Part shown: in pieces, positions 33,037-40,367 of the stretch
How positions within the stretch are numbered: position 1 is the first letter of the stretch
How the letters are laid out: each line of letters starts with the position of its first letter
Assembly (NCBI GenBank): GCA_016192845.1
Contig: JACPTI010000138.1
Location: 1-42,564, forward strand
Source of the DNA: Acidobacteriota bacterium
Lineage (GTDB): Bacteria; Acidobacteriota; Vicinamibacteria; Vicinamibacterales; UBA2999
DNA: 42,564 nucleotides
Reading direction: 5' to 3'
The notes under the pieces: model-generated
What the model saw: only the letters and a program-made list of their open reading frames with translations
Databases searched by the model: none
What the model was told of the DNA's origin: nothing
Program-made: the position numbers and the translations under genes

Positions 33037-34570
33037 AATTATTTTCGGCGGGTAAAACAGGGGTTAAGTACTTGAACGCGTGAGTGCTTACCCCGGTTCG
33101 AACAAACCGTTTTCCGTCGAACGCCACTCCATCAGGAAAGAACAACTGCTGAAGGCGTTGCCGCTGTTCGAGCGACGCCTGCACCCACAGGTCTGAGGCG
33201 CGCGGCAAAACGCGCTCTGCGAAGGCCAAGATGCCTTCTACGTCGAACTTCTCCAGCAGGTCGGAGTGGCGGTCGATGTCGAGGAGCGTGAGCTCCTGGC
33301 GCAGCTTGTCTTTGTGGCGGTCGTACGTGTCGATGTCGATCGACTGAGCAAAAAGAAACGCTTCGTCGAGTCGGTCGAGCTTCTGCTGAATCGCTTTCGC
33401 TCGACGTTCAAGGTCAACGATGTCGCTACAGACCTCCGCCTTCCGTTGCTCCCACGCGCGGAGTACGTGCTCCTTCACGAGCCGCATGTAGCCCGGCGTG
33501 GGCTGCAGATCCTTCAGCTCGTCGACGAACAGCCCTTCCAGCTTCGTCTTGCTGATGTTGACGGCGCGGCACTGACGCCAGCAGTGGTAATACGCGTACC
33601 GGCTGTTACGTCCTTTCGACCAGCTCGCAGTCAGCGGCCTGCCGCACCCCTCGCAGCGAACGAGTCCTTTCAACGGGAAATCGGGCCGGCTCCGCTGGTG
33701 CGGACCCGTCACCTGAACGCGTCCTTCGAGGATTGCTTGAACACGGTAGAAGGTCTCCTCGCTGACAAGAGGTTCAAAATCGCCGCGCCGAGACACGTCG
33801 AATTCCGGAACATGAATCAAGCCGGCGTACAACCGATTCGTGAGCATCCGGCCGAAGCTTTGCGGGTTGAGCGTCAACCCCTTGCGCGTGCGGAAACCAA
33901 GTCGCGTAATTTTGTCCAGGACTTCTTCTTTCGTGAATCGGCCAGTGGCGAATTCCTCGAAGGCCCTCGTCACGAGCGCGCCGCGCTCTGGATCTGGCGT
34001 CAGGCTTTTGCCTGACCATTTCGGAGCATTCAGATAGCCGAGAGGTGGGACAAAAGTCCAGCGACCTTGCGCCAGCGCCGCTTGCATACCAGCGCGCGTC
34101 CGTTCCGAGCGCACGTCGTTGTCGAACTGCGCGAACGCAGCCAAGACGCCCTCCATCAACTTGCCCGTTGATGTGTCGTCGATTGGCTCCGTCGCGGACC
34201 GCAGCGAGATACCGAGAGACTTAAGGAATGCCCGAAGGGCAAAGTGGTCGTACTTTTCGCGCGCAAACCGCGTGAGGTTGTACACAACGACGAAATGCAC
34301 TTTGCCTTTGTTTGTGCGGCAGTACTTCAGCAGTCTCTGAAGTTCGGTGCGGTCAGTCGTCTTGGCGCTCTCGCCCTCTTCCTTGAACCGTTCGAGTACT
34401 TCGTAGCCTTCGCGCTTGCAATACTCCTCGCAGGCGCGAAGCTGGGTTGGCAGACTCAGGTTCTCCGTCTGCTCCTTCGTGCTCACACGGACGTAAATAA
34501 CCGCGCCGATCATCGGTGGCAGCTTAGCGCCGTTCTCCATGGCAGACAAGGTGATCGGTACTCGGCTCAT
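32996..34570 (-). CDS. Serine recombinase (large serine integrase type)
   Basis: A 524-residue site-specific recombinase. The N-terminal resolvase domain has Ser30 in YVRVSTKEQ as nucleophile, plus RxxR-type residues in DNDVRSERTRAGM. A recombinase domain follows (about 190-290), then a zinc ribbon (CEGCGRPLTA.. paired with HCWRQC) and a coiled-coil/C-terminal domain. ATG 34570 has AGGAG nine bases upstream. The last 13 codons lie antisense within the tRNA-Glu gene (ending PPGFEPGFRP), and TGA is the complement of the anticodon-loop TCA. It probably integrates and excises the element. It is cotranscribed with the 59-residue gene. Confidence 0.93.
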   Translation of the reverse strand: MSRVPITLSAMENGAKLPPMIGAVIYVRVSTKEQTENLSLPTQLRACEEYCKREGYEVLERFKEEGESAKTTDRTELQRLLKYCRTNKGKVHFVVVYNLTRFAREKYDHFALRAFLKSLGISLRSATEPIDDTSTGKLMEGVLAAFAQFDNDVRSERTRAGMQAALAQGRWTFVPPLGYLNAPKWSGKSLTPDPERGALVTRAFEEFATGRFTKEEVLDKITRLGFRTRKGLTLNPQSFGRMLTNRLYAGLIHVPEFDVSRRGDFEPLVSEETFYRVQAILEGRVQVTGPHQRSRPDFPLKGLVRCEGCGRPLTASWSKGRNSRYAYYHCWRQCRAVNISKTKLEGLFVDELKDLQPTPGYMRLVKEHVLRAWEQRKAEVCSDIVDLERRAKAIQQKLDRLDEAFLFAQSIDIDTYDRHKDKLRQELTLLDIDRHSDLLEKFDVEGILAFAERVLPRASDLWVQASLEQRQRLQQLFFPDGVAFDGKRFVRTGVSTHAFKYLTPVLPAENNLASPPGFEPGFRP

Positions 34571-34576
34571 TTCCGG

Positions 34577-34756
34577 CTACTCCTGCGCGGCGCGTTGCTC
34601 CAGAAACATTTCCACGATCACATGCGCGAGGGCGTCCGCATGACGACGGACCCCGTCGATCTCCTGATCCGAGAGTCCCTCGGCTTCGTCGCCCAGGAGT
34701 TCCCGGCATCGCGCGATCGTGATCGCGTCCGGCATGTCGTCGTGTGTGTGGTCCAT
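34577..34756 (-). CDS. Small recombinase-partner protein (59 residues)
   Basis: The protein begins MDHTHDDMPDAITIARC and continues through RELLGDEAEGLSDQEIDGVR to VIVEMFLEQRAAQE. It is acidic and predicted helical. It resembles the short conserved proteins commonly found next to integrases in Acidobacteriota and Proteobacteria; their role is unknown. GGGGGG lies three bases before ATG 34756. Its stop is six bases before the recombinase start, whose AGGAG ribosome site lies within this gene's end, so the two are coupled. It could act as an excision or directionality factor, but that is only a guess from position. Confidence 0.75.
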   Translation of the reverse strand: MDHTHDDMPDAITIARCRELLGDEAEGLSDQEIDGVRRHADALAHVIVEMFLEQRAAQE

Positions 34757-34783
34757 GAACCCCCCACATCCAATCCGACAATC

Positions 34784-34793
34784 GACGATCGTC
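34784..34793. promoter_or_regulatory. Perfect 10-bp palindrome upstream of the recombinase operon
   Basis: GACGATCGTC lies about 28 bases upstream of the small partner gene. Its position suits an operator for autoregulation. No bound protein can be named. Confidence 0.35.
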
Positions 34794-34812
34794 TGTATGG
34801 GAAGTGCGCGTC

Positions 34813-34846
34813 CCAGCGCGCCGGCACCTGCGGGCCGGCGCGCTGG
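34813..34846. repeat. Perfect 13-bp hairpin
   Basis: CCAGCGCGCCGGC and its exact complement flank an 8-base loop, ACCTGCGG. It is the first of a series of hairpins running to 35169. Confidence 0.8.
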
Positions 34847-34952
34847 ATGTCATCGCGCGGATGTGGGCAATGGGCCGACATCGACCACCGGAGCCTGGGG
34901 CATCCGGTGTTGGTGGCTCAGGGGCAATCGCCGGTCACCACCGTTGGACGAA

Positions 34953-34995
34953 CCTGGGAAGACGTTCGGGAGATGTATCGCGAACCGTTCCCAGG
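34953..34995 (+). ncRNA. Hairpin A of a pair sharing a 12-nt loop
   Basis: The outer 8-bp stem (CCTGGGAA/TTCCCAGG), a small internal loop and an inner 5-bp stem (GTTCG/CGAAC) close the loop GGAGATGTATCG at 34969-34980. Hairpin B carries the same loop on a different stem. Strand and RNA nature are unproven; it could equally be a DNA-level site. Confidence 0.5.
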
Positions 34996-35049
34996 TCGTG
35001 TGCGCGCCGAATGCGGGTCAATGGGACGCGCATTGTGCGGCACGCGCGC

Positions 35050-35088
35050 TTGTCGTGGAACGTTGGAGATGTATCGAACGTTCGACAA
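35050..35088 (+). ncRNA. Hairpin B of a pair sharing a 12-nt loop
   Basis: The outer 5-bp stem (TTGTC/GACAA), a 3-base bulge and an inner 7-bp stem (GAACGTT/AACGTTC) close the loop GGAGATGTATCG at 35065-35076. Stem sequences differ from hairpin A while the loop is identical. Confidence 0.5.
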
Positions 35089-35091
35089 CGA

Positions 35092-35169
35092 CCGGCGGGT
35101 TCGCCGGTGCGCGCGCTGAGGGTCAAGGGGACGCTCACCGCGGCGCGCTCCGCATTGGGCAATGCGGAG
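35092..35169. repeat. Two further perfect hairpins
   Basis: CCGGCG-GGTT-CGCCGG lies at 35092-35107. CTCCGCATTG-GG-CAATGCGGAG lies at 35148-35169. The second is followed by AGGAGGTG and ATG at 35178, but the frame from that ATG runs through the terminator region and does not look like a protein. Confidence 0.7.
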
Positions 35170-35242
35170 GAGGTGTCATGGCGACACCAACGAGATATCC
35201 GCAGAATACGCCTCGCCGAAACCGGCAGTCAACGTCAGCCAT

Positions 35243-35392
35243 TCACATTAGCCCATTCACGGACCGGCCATCACGTAAGTGCCAGGACCGGGCGCTGGGC
35301 GGAGGCGCGGTCAATGCCCGAAGCCGCGCCAGGATCTGCGCCGCGGTCGGTGCGGAGCGCCGAGGCATTGACGGCGCCGAGCCCAGCGCCAT
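35243..35392 (-). CDS. Possible 49-residue protein
   Basis: ATG 35392 is preceded by GGAGA. The product contains AAQILARLRALTAPPPSARS and ends in WHLRDGRSVNGLM. Third positions are about three-quarters G/C, as in genes of this genome, and the frame reads in the direction of the recombinase operon. No family was recognised. It may be chance in GC-rich DNA. Confidence 0.3.
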   Translation of the reverse strand: MALGSAPSMPRRSAPTAAQILARLRALTAPPPSARSWHLRDGRSVNGLM

Positions 35393-35570
35393 GCTCTCCG
35401 ACGTGATGGCCGATGCGTCCCTCGTGACGCGCACGTGCCCTGCACGGTGGCCGGCCGCGTGCCGGAGTCGCGATCGTGATTGGTGCGCAGCGCGCGACGT
35501 GTCCGCCGTACATGTCGCGAACCTTTCGCGATCACATGCAGCGCCCTTGCGGGCGCGCTCGACGAGCCAG

Positions 35571-35653
35571 CAGGCACCAAGGCGTGAGCGACCCAGAAAC
35601 GGCGCGCAGGCGAAAGTTTGCGCTCGCCGGGGTCGCTCACGCCTTGGTGCCTG
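35571..35653. repeat. Perfect 23-bp inverted repeat with structured 37-nt spacer
   Basis: The arms 35571-35593 (starting CAGGCACCAAGGCG) and 35631-35653 match exactly. The spacer contains an imperfect GC palindrome centred on AAAGTTT. It is the longest perfect dyad in the window. Confidence 0.9.
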
Positions 35654-35681
35654 TCGATGGTGTTCCCCGGCGCGCCCCGAC

Positions 35682-35708
35682 GGGGCGGCAAAGAACGCCG
35701 CCCCTTTT
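35682..35708 (+). terminator. Intrinsic terminator on the plus strand
   Basis: GGGGCGGC-AAAGAAC-GCCGCCCC followed by TTTT. There is no convincing plus-strand gene upstream of it for about 800 bases, so it suggests a non-coding plus-strand transcript across the hairpin region. Further right (35709-35827) nothing else was recognised. Confidence 0.65.
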
Positions 35709-35827
35709 AGGCTGCTCTATGTGCGCGCAAATCGCTGCTGGCCGAACGCGTTGTTAGCGAGTGCCCGGCGAGAGGTGCGACGTGAAGCGAACGACGAACG
35801 CGGCAAAGAGGGAGTTAAGGACCAGGG

Positions 35828-36898
35828 TTAAGGAGAGGGGTTCAGGCCGCGCGGAGTTCCTTCCCCCTCTTCAGCGTCAGCAATAACGCGTTGCGGACGG
35901 CGACGGCGACGGCTCACCAAGGGAGAGAGATGGTCGTAGGTGTGCGGCAAGACACGAAGATCGAGGGCCGCGCGAGCCGTCGCGAACGCCTCTGAAACTG
36001 TCGTCGGGACGGGCGTCAGGACGGCGTCGTCTTCAACCAGCCAGCGCCGGTACAGGCGCGTGAATCGCGGACCGGCAAAGGCCTTCGCGCACCGGGCGAA
36101 CCGCGCCTTCACCAACTCGCCGCCTGGGCCTGTGTACTCGCTCCAGTCGGTGCGGCGGCGGCAATGAAAGAAGTACCAGCGGAGGTCGTTGAGCGTATGT
36201 GGGTCGAGCCGGCTCTCCAGCTCCTCGTGTACTGCACGGTCGTAGTCCGGGACGGCTCGCCGAAGGGCGGGCGCGAATACGACGCGCAACGTCCACGCCG
36301 GCGTCAGACACAGCAGACCGACATGCCCAACGAGGAACGATCGAAAGTCGTCCGTCCAGGGCACTGCCGCGATGTACAGAAGCACCACACGGCCCGTTGG
36401 GGCGATGCCTATTGGGAATGTCCCCGGATATTGATCCGGCCGGTCCTGCACGGTGGCGGCTGCAGTCGTATCAGTCGCGTCGGGCGTGCATCTCGCCGCG
36501 AGGAACGCCAGCTTCTCGGCTCTGGTCGTCAGCCAGTCGAGCTCAGGGCTGATGAGCGCCGCATCGAGCCGCATCAGCCGCTCCTGCGCACGGCGGGCAG
36601 GCACCGGCCGTCGATATCGGCTTTCGGGCTCCCCGATGGCGTGATAGAGCGGCTTGTGGTGAACGTGATAGAGCCGGGCGCGGTTGTGTACACAATCAGA
36701 GGCAACCGCGTACCCGCGGCGGACGAGCTTGTCGAAGAAGGCGTTGCACTTCTCGCCGCCCGGCTTGATGCCCGCGAAGGTTGCGTACTGCCGCTTCACG
36801 CATAGCCCTGAGTGCCGGATCACGAGCACAAGGAACCGGGCCTGCCGCTCCGTGAAGCCGTAGTCCGCGATGGCTTCGACGCGTTCTCGGGTAGTCAC
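35828..36898 (-). CDS. Winged-helix-like protein of a mobilisation gene pair
   Basis: A 356-residue cytoplasmic protein. The N-terminus (REVEAIADYGFTERQ-like RERVEAIADYGFTERQARFLV, then CVKRQYATFAG and LVRRGYA) reads like a winged helix-turn-helix. The middle (TGRVVLLYIAAVPWTDDFRSFL, YDRAVHEELESRLDP) and the C-terminus have no recognised enzyme motif. GTG 36898 overlaps the preceding gene's TGA by four bases and has GAGGAG eight bases upstream. Proteins of this type recur in Acidobacteriota and Proteobacteria elements next to the partner described at 36895-37980; a replication or transfer role is inferred from that company only. Confidence 0.65.
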   Translation of the reverse strand: MTTRERVEAIADYGFTERQARFLVLVIRHSGLCVKRQYATFAGIKPGGEKCNAFFDKLVRRGYAVASDCVHNRARLYHVHHKPLYHAIGEPESRYRRPVPARRAQERLMRLDAALISPELDWLTTRAEKLAFLAARCTPDATDTTAAATVQDRPDQYPGTFPIGIAPTGRVVLLYIAAVPWTDDFRSFLVGHVGLLCLTPAWTLRVVFAPALRRAVPDYDRAVHEELESRLDPHTLNDLRWYFFHCRRRTDWSEYTGPGGELVKARFARCAKAFAGPRFTRLYRRWLVEDDAVLTPVPTTVSEAFATARAALDLRVLPHTYDHLSPLVSRRRRRPQRVIADAEEGEGTPRGLNPSP

Positions 36899-37980
36899 TC
36901 GAACAGCTCCTCGGCCAAGCCGCCATGCTCGCTACCGCCGCCAGAACTACCACCGCTTCTGCCTCCAATCCGTGCGCTGCCGCCGCGATAACAGGAGAAG
37001 CCGCAGCGGCCTACAGCGGCGCCGTGCGCGCCTCGGTAGTGCTCGGTCGTGACCTCCACGTTGTCGTGGCCCTCACGGCCGTCGATGTCGCGATACTCGA
37101 TCTGGCAGTCTGGGAAATGCACGTGTCCGTCTAAGTACGGCAGGCCGTGCTCCTGCGCCCACTGCGCAATCTCGCGCTCGTCGCGATCGGGTCGCCCATC
37201 AGCCTCTGGACGGTCGCGGTTCCGTTCCTGAAGCCATTGCTGGTACTCCCGCTTGAGCTCGTAATCGAGCCGCACGCGGTCAATCTCCAAGCCGCGTTCC
37301 TCGAGCTTCGCCGCCTCGCGCTCGTAAGCCCGATACACCTGCGCGTCGTGCTCCAGCTCACGCTCGCGTTTGAGGCCCGCATAGAACCCCTGGCCGGTAT
37401 CCCGGTCGCGGTCACGATTCGCTTCCAACAGGTCACGGCCGCGGTCGGTCAGGACGACGGCTTGTTCGCGGTAACCAGGGATGCGGACGGTCTCGATGAG
37501 CCCTTGTTCGCGGAGGTGGCGGAGGTCGCCATTGCGCGGGTCGCCGGGGCGGTCGGCGTGGTCGCGCAGGTCACGAGCGGGCACGACCCGAAACGCGCCA
37601 ACGGTGGCGAGCGACCGGCTCTCAGATCCGCGGAGAGAATATTCGCGGTCGCGTGCGTCGTGAACGATCTCCCGGTCGCGTCCGCGCGGCAAATTGAGGC
37701 TGCGCGTGAACACGTCGCGCGGGTCGGATCCGCGGTCCCGCGGGTCGCGGTCGCGCTCGGCCCAGCGCGCATCATCCCGGTCGCGGTGGTCGGCGCGCTC
37801 GCGTGCCTCGTGCCGCTCGTCGTCCCGGTCGCGGCGGTCGTGATGTTCCTCGACGCTGGGCGAGCTGGGTCCGCGGCCGAACGACAACGCATCGTCGTCG
37901 TAGTCACGCTCACGCTCATCGCGATCACGCGGGTCTCGCGGATCGCGTTCATCACTGTAGTCGCGCGGATCGAAGTCCAT
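36895..37980 (-). CDS. Arg/Asp-rich mobilisation-associated protein
   Basis: 361 residues. Residues 1-~110 are made of RD, RDR and DPRD repeats and are predicted disordered, with mixed positive and negative charge. Residues ~115-180 resemble a winged helix (YSLRGSESRSLATVGAFRVV, HLREQGLIETVRIPG, VVLTDRGRDLLE). The C-terminal part (GFYAGLKRERELEHDAQVYRAY, LKREYQQWLQERNRDRPEADGR, LPYLDGHVHFPDCQIEYRD) matches a conserved element-borne family often found near relaxase genes; the HVHFPDxxIEY block may be nuclease-like. The protein ends in a Gly/Ser-rich tail. It is translationally coupled to the gene at 36898. No relaxase is visible in the window. Confidence 0.7.
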   Translation of the reverse strand: MDFDPRDYSDERDPRDPRDRDERERDYDDDALSFGRGPSSPSVEEHHDRRDRDDERHEARERADHRDRDDARWAERDRDPRDRGSDPRDVFTRSLNLPRGRDREIVHDARDREYSLRGSESRSLATVGAFRVVPARDLRDHADRPGDPRNGDLRHLREQGLIETVRIPGYREQAVVLTDRGRDLLEANRDRDRDTGQGFYAGLKRERELEHDAQVYRAYEREAAKLEERGLEIDRVRLDYELKREYQQWLQERNRDRPEADGRPDRDEREIAQWAQEHGLPYLDGHVHFPDCQIEYRDIDGREGHDNVEVTTEHYRGAHGAAVGRCGFSCYRGGSARIGGRSGGSSGGGSEHGGLAEELFE

Positions 37981-38337
37981 ACACCGTCCGCAGGCAAACG
38001 TTCACCGTTCTCCGAAGCGATATAGGGCTCACGGGGATGTGCGCGTGAGGCGGTACTCGGGTCGCGTGTCAGGGCAATGGGCCGTGACCCGCGGCACCGG
38101 TGGCCATGTTGGGTGCGTCCGGCGTGTGGATCACAACGCCGAAGGGACCCCGCTCAAGAGCGCGTCAGTGCGACGCGGAGCCGACAACCGGCCAGGAGCT
38201 GCTCGTGTACAGATACGCCATGCGCGCCAAGCGGGCAAGCTGAGCCTCGAAACTGGGACCCCACGGGCCAAGCTGACGGCGGCCCACGCCAGAGCTGGTA
38301 GGAGGAATTCAGCGAGCCAGTCCATGCCATTTTGATC
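37981..38337. other. Divergent gap without a recognised gene
   Basis: About 360 bases between the mobilisation pair and the right-hand operon. Short open frames occur on both strands, none with a good ribosome site or protein-like sequence. Small dyads are present (for example GGCAATGGGCC around 38073). No promoter was recognised for the leftward genes. Confidence 0.5.
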
Positions 38338-38367
38338 TTGACAGGCACTTTGAGGCCACAATAGGAT
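38338..38367 (+). promoter_or_regulatory. Sigma70-type promoter of the right-hand operon
   Basis: TTGACA (38338-38343) and TAGGAT (38362-38367) are separated by 18 bases. The predicted start of transcription near 38374 leaves a leader of about 27 bases with no ribosome site before ATG 38401. Confidence 0.75.
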
Positions 38368-38400
38368 TAGAGTGGATTAAGTGACATACGCGTAATTCTC

Positions 38401-38925
38401 ATGGCCAAGACGAGACAACCCCGCCAAAGGAACCCAAAAATGTCGGTGCCAGGATCGCCTCAGGTAGAAACGGCGAGCCAGCCCAAAGAAGTGGCCTTCA
38501 GTGTTCGGCTCACAATCGAGGAGCACGAGTTGCTTAAGAAGGCCGCCGCCCTTCGTGGCTGGACGCCCACCAACCTCATTCGGACCGCGACCCTTGAACG
38601 AGCGGCTCACATTCTGAACACGTCGCGCGTAACAACATTCAACTTTAAGGAGTTGGCCGTCGTCCTGGCAGATCAGTTGTTCAAGCCGCGTCAGATTCGG
38701 GTCGAGATCGATCCGGAGGACGTTGACGTGCCTGAAGATGTGACCCCTAGTATCACCACCACGGCAGAGGCGCTGCCGGTGAGCGTTCTGTCGGAGTTAA
38801 GGAAAGCCGCTCGCCTTGGCGGTGGTGAATTCCTCGGTCAGGTTCTCGAATACTGCGAGGGTCTTACTGCGTCGCAGCGGTTCGACGTTCCGCAGCCGAT
38901 AGAGCCCCCAACGCCAAACGCATAG
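38401..38925 (+). CDS. Ribbon-helix-helix-like DNA-binding protein
   Basis: 174 residues. The basic N-terminus (KTRQPRQRNPK) is followed by FSVRLTIEEHELLKKAAALR with GWTPTNLIRTATLERA, a beta-strand plus two-helix unit typical of MetJ/Arc or DUF1778-type repressors and of MobC-like accessory proteins. The C-terminal half is acidic and without known motif. It is the first gene behind the clear TTGACA/TAGGAT promoter and may regulate it. Divergence from the mobilisation pair also fits a relaxosome accessory role. There is no ribosome site upstream of the ATG. Confidence 0.75.
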   Translation: MAKTRQPRQRNPKMSVPGSPQVETASQPKEVAFSVRLTIEEHELLKKAAALRGWTPTNLIRTATLERAAHILNTSRVTTFNFKELAVVLADQLFKPRQIRVEIDPEDVDVPEDVTPSITTTAEALPVSVLSELRKAARLGGGEFLGQVLEYCEGLTASQRFDVPQPIEPPTPNA

Positions 38926-38939
38926 GAAGGATTCGCATC

Positions 38940-39053
38940 ATGCCATACGGAACTGTGACCGCTTGTCGGATCGGCAGCCGCGTCATCATCGAAGTTGAGC
39001 TGCCAGATCGCGGCGAACCATCGCGCGCGGAGGACGAGCGGAGAACCTCGTAG
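38940..39053 (+). CDS. 37-residue protein of unknown function
   Basis: The product begins MPYGTVTACRIGSRVIIEV and ends EDERRTS. AAGGA lies about nine bases before ATG 38940 and the gene starts 14 bases after the ribbon-helix-helix gene. A strongly alternating beta-like N-terminus and a charged tail are visible. It could be a small element-specific protein; no family was recognised. Confidence 0.5.
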   Translation: MPYGTVTACRIGSRVIIEVELPDRGEPSRAEDERRTS

Positions 39054-39194
39054 ATCCGACAGTGTGGAGGGACCTGGAAAGCGAAAACGATCTATTGGGA
39101 ATCAAGATGACTGTGTGTCGGCCATACCGGCGAGATCGGTGACGTGCGCAATGCTTTGCCGGACAACAGGGCCAACGGATTGGGAGAGCATGAC

Positions 39195-39404
39195 ATGCCG
39201 TTAACGAACGACCAGCTCGAATATCTCGCGGAACGGATTCGTCAGATCAACAAATTCACTGCCCTGATTGTTCGCATACACCCGGGCTGCACGGCCTTAA
39301 CGGATGCCATCTTCACGTACACCGGTGAGATGTTCATGGCGCTGAGCGATGACGTTCTTACCCGTGGCATCGCACACCAGTCCGTGCGGCCGGGCCCGCA
39401 CTGA
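39195..39404 (+). CDS. 69-residue protein of unknown function
   Basis: The product begins MPLTNDQLEYLAERIRQINK and includes FTALIVRIHPGC and YTGEMFMALSDDVL. GGGAGA lies seven bases before ATG 39195. An in-frame earlier start at 39144 has no ribosome site. It reads like a small helical cytosolic protein. The preceding 140 bases hold no other gene. Confidence 0.55.
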   Translation: MPLTNDQLEYLAERIRQINKFTALIVRIHPGCTALTDAIFTYTGEMFMALSDDVLTRGIAHQSVRPGPH

Positions 39405-39538
39405 ATGGATTTGCTGGCTCGGCCGCGGCAGTAGTTCTTCGTGCCGCGACTCCATGAACCCGGGGAACAAGGTTGGGAACGCGAGTCCCTGCGATTCGTC
39501 AAGGGGCGCCGTCATTTAGTCAATATCTTGGAGATGCC

Positions 39539-39712
39539 ATGGCTGACGAAACTAAGAGCTGCCCGGAGTGCGCAAAGAAGGGACGTGCTGTGCCGATGAA
39601 GATAGACAGACGCCAACGTCCTGCCGGAGATTCCAAAGTCGAGTCCATGTTCATGGGCGAGGATGTATGGGTCTGCCCGGAGTGTCACCACGCAGAGGTA
39701 GTAACGGCGTGA
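39539..39712 (+). CDS. 57-residue double-CPEC zinc-ribbon protein
   Basis: The product holds CPEC at residues 8-11 and CPEC near residues 46-49, a four-cysteine zinc ribbon spanning the whole protein, with VWVCPECHHAEVV at the end. GGAG lies seven bases before ATG 39539. Proteins of this shape bind zinc and often nucleic acid or a partner enzyme; no specific role is known here. The 134 bases before it hold nothing recognised. Confidence 0.7.
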   Translation: MADETKSCPECAKKGRAVPMKIDRRQRPAGDSKVESMFMGEDVWVCPECHHAEVVTA

Positions 39713-40141
39713 GGCCCGGTGTCTACAGTTCGCCGCGGTGTCGCGGCGGTGAACCCACGGTGGGCGTGCGTCTCGGTCTATCCCGGTTGCCGGCGTGTGA
39801 CGCGATCACTAATCCCAGCCCTCATGGCTGCCTCGAAGAGTATCCCCCCGGTTGCGGCGCCAGGGAAGAACGACGACCACGGCGCGGAAGGCAGCGGAAC
39901 CGCGCGTGGGCCAGTGTGTTGGATTTGAAGACACCGCCAATGCGTGCCGCGGTGATCTTCTGGAAGGCTCACGATTTCATGGGATTCGGACAATTTGATC
40001 TGGTCCGGGTCTTGAATGCGGCGGTCAGGTCACTAACGCGCGCATCTATCCGGTAACCGCTAGGAGCGAGCCTGCGTGAGATCGCACGAGCAGCCTTCGC
40101 GCTGTTTACCCGAGTCGTGTGCCTTCCGAGGGAGAGGAGAG
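39713..40141. other. Gap without a confident gene
   Basis: About 430 bases. An imperfect GTTCGCCGC hairpin sits near 39727. A 38-codon frame from ATG 39942 (VIFWKAHDFMGFGQFDLV) is protein-like but has no ribosome site. No promoter or RNA was recognised. Confidence 0.4.
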
Positions 40142-40354
40142 GTGGATGTGCTCATCGAGGAAGCTGGGACAATCTGCCTTTTTCACCTTCTGACCGACCG
40201 AGCCGAAGCCTGGGTCAGCCTGCGACCGGATCGTGGATGGTACACCCTCGTCGGTGCCCTTGTGGTCGACGAGTGTCACGCCGACACGTTCGCCCAGTGG
40301 ATGCGCGCGGAGGGCCTGTGCGTGGGCATCATGGCGTCCCGTGGCCTGGCATAG
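40142..40354 (+). CDS. 70-residue conserved small protein
   Basis: The GTG start at 40142 follows GGGAGAGGA. The product includes LIEEAGTICLFHLLTDRAEA, then WVSLRPDRGWYTLVGALVVD and FAQWMRAEGLCVGI. The pattern hxxxGTIxxhxxLT..A..W......W....LVV......xxxxGxxxxGL matches a small hypothetical family common in phage and plasmid DNA, whose function is unknown. An earlier in-frame GTG at 40076 is less likely because it lacks a ribosome site. The next gene begins 14 bases later. Confidence 0.65.
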   Translation: MDVLIEEAGTICLFHLLTDRAEAWVSLRPDRGWYTLVGALVVDECHADTFAQWMRAEGLCVGIMASRGLA

Positions 40355-40367
40355 AGGACCTGGTGCT

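Noticed and set aside
34244..35119. A 291-codon plus-strand frame ending in the hairpin field
   Set aside because: Its first half is antisense to the recombinase and its partner. The tail (MYREPF, EMYRTFDNDRR) is the only protein-like part and may be coincidental; kept as a caveat to the hairpin finding.
35741..35759. Integron attC-like core (GCCGAAC..GTTAGCG)
   Set aside because: GTTAGCG resembles a core site, but no matching opposite half with the usual L and R boxes was found upstream, and no integron integrase is present.
35178..35831. Plus-strand gene from ATG 35178 with a good AGGAGG site
   Set aside because: The frame crosses the 23-bp inverted repeat and the terminator, and the product is Arg/Ala/Ser-rich without protein-like pattern. 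The ribosome-like site is part of a hairpin.
38131..38361. Minus-strand 76- and 64-codon frames in the divergent gap
   Set aside because: Protein-like pieces are scattered over three frames with no ribosome site, so no single gene could be supported.
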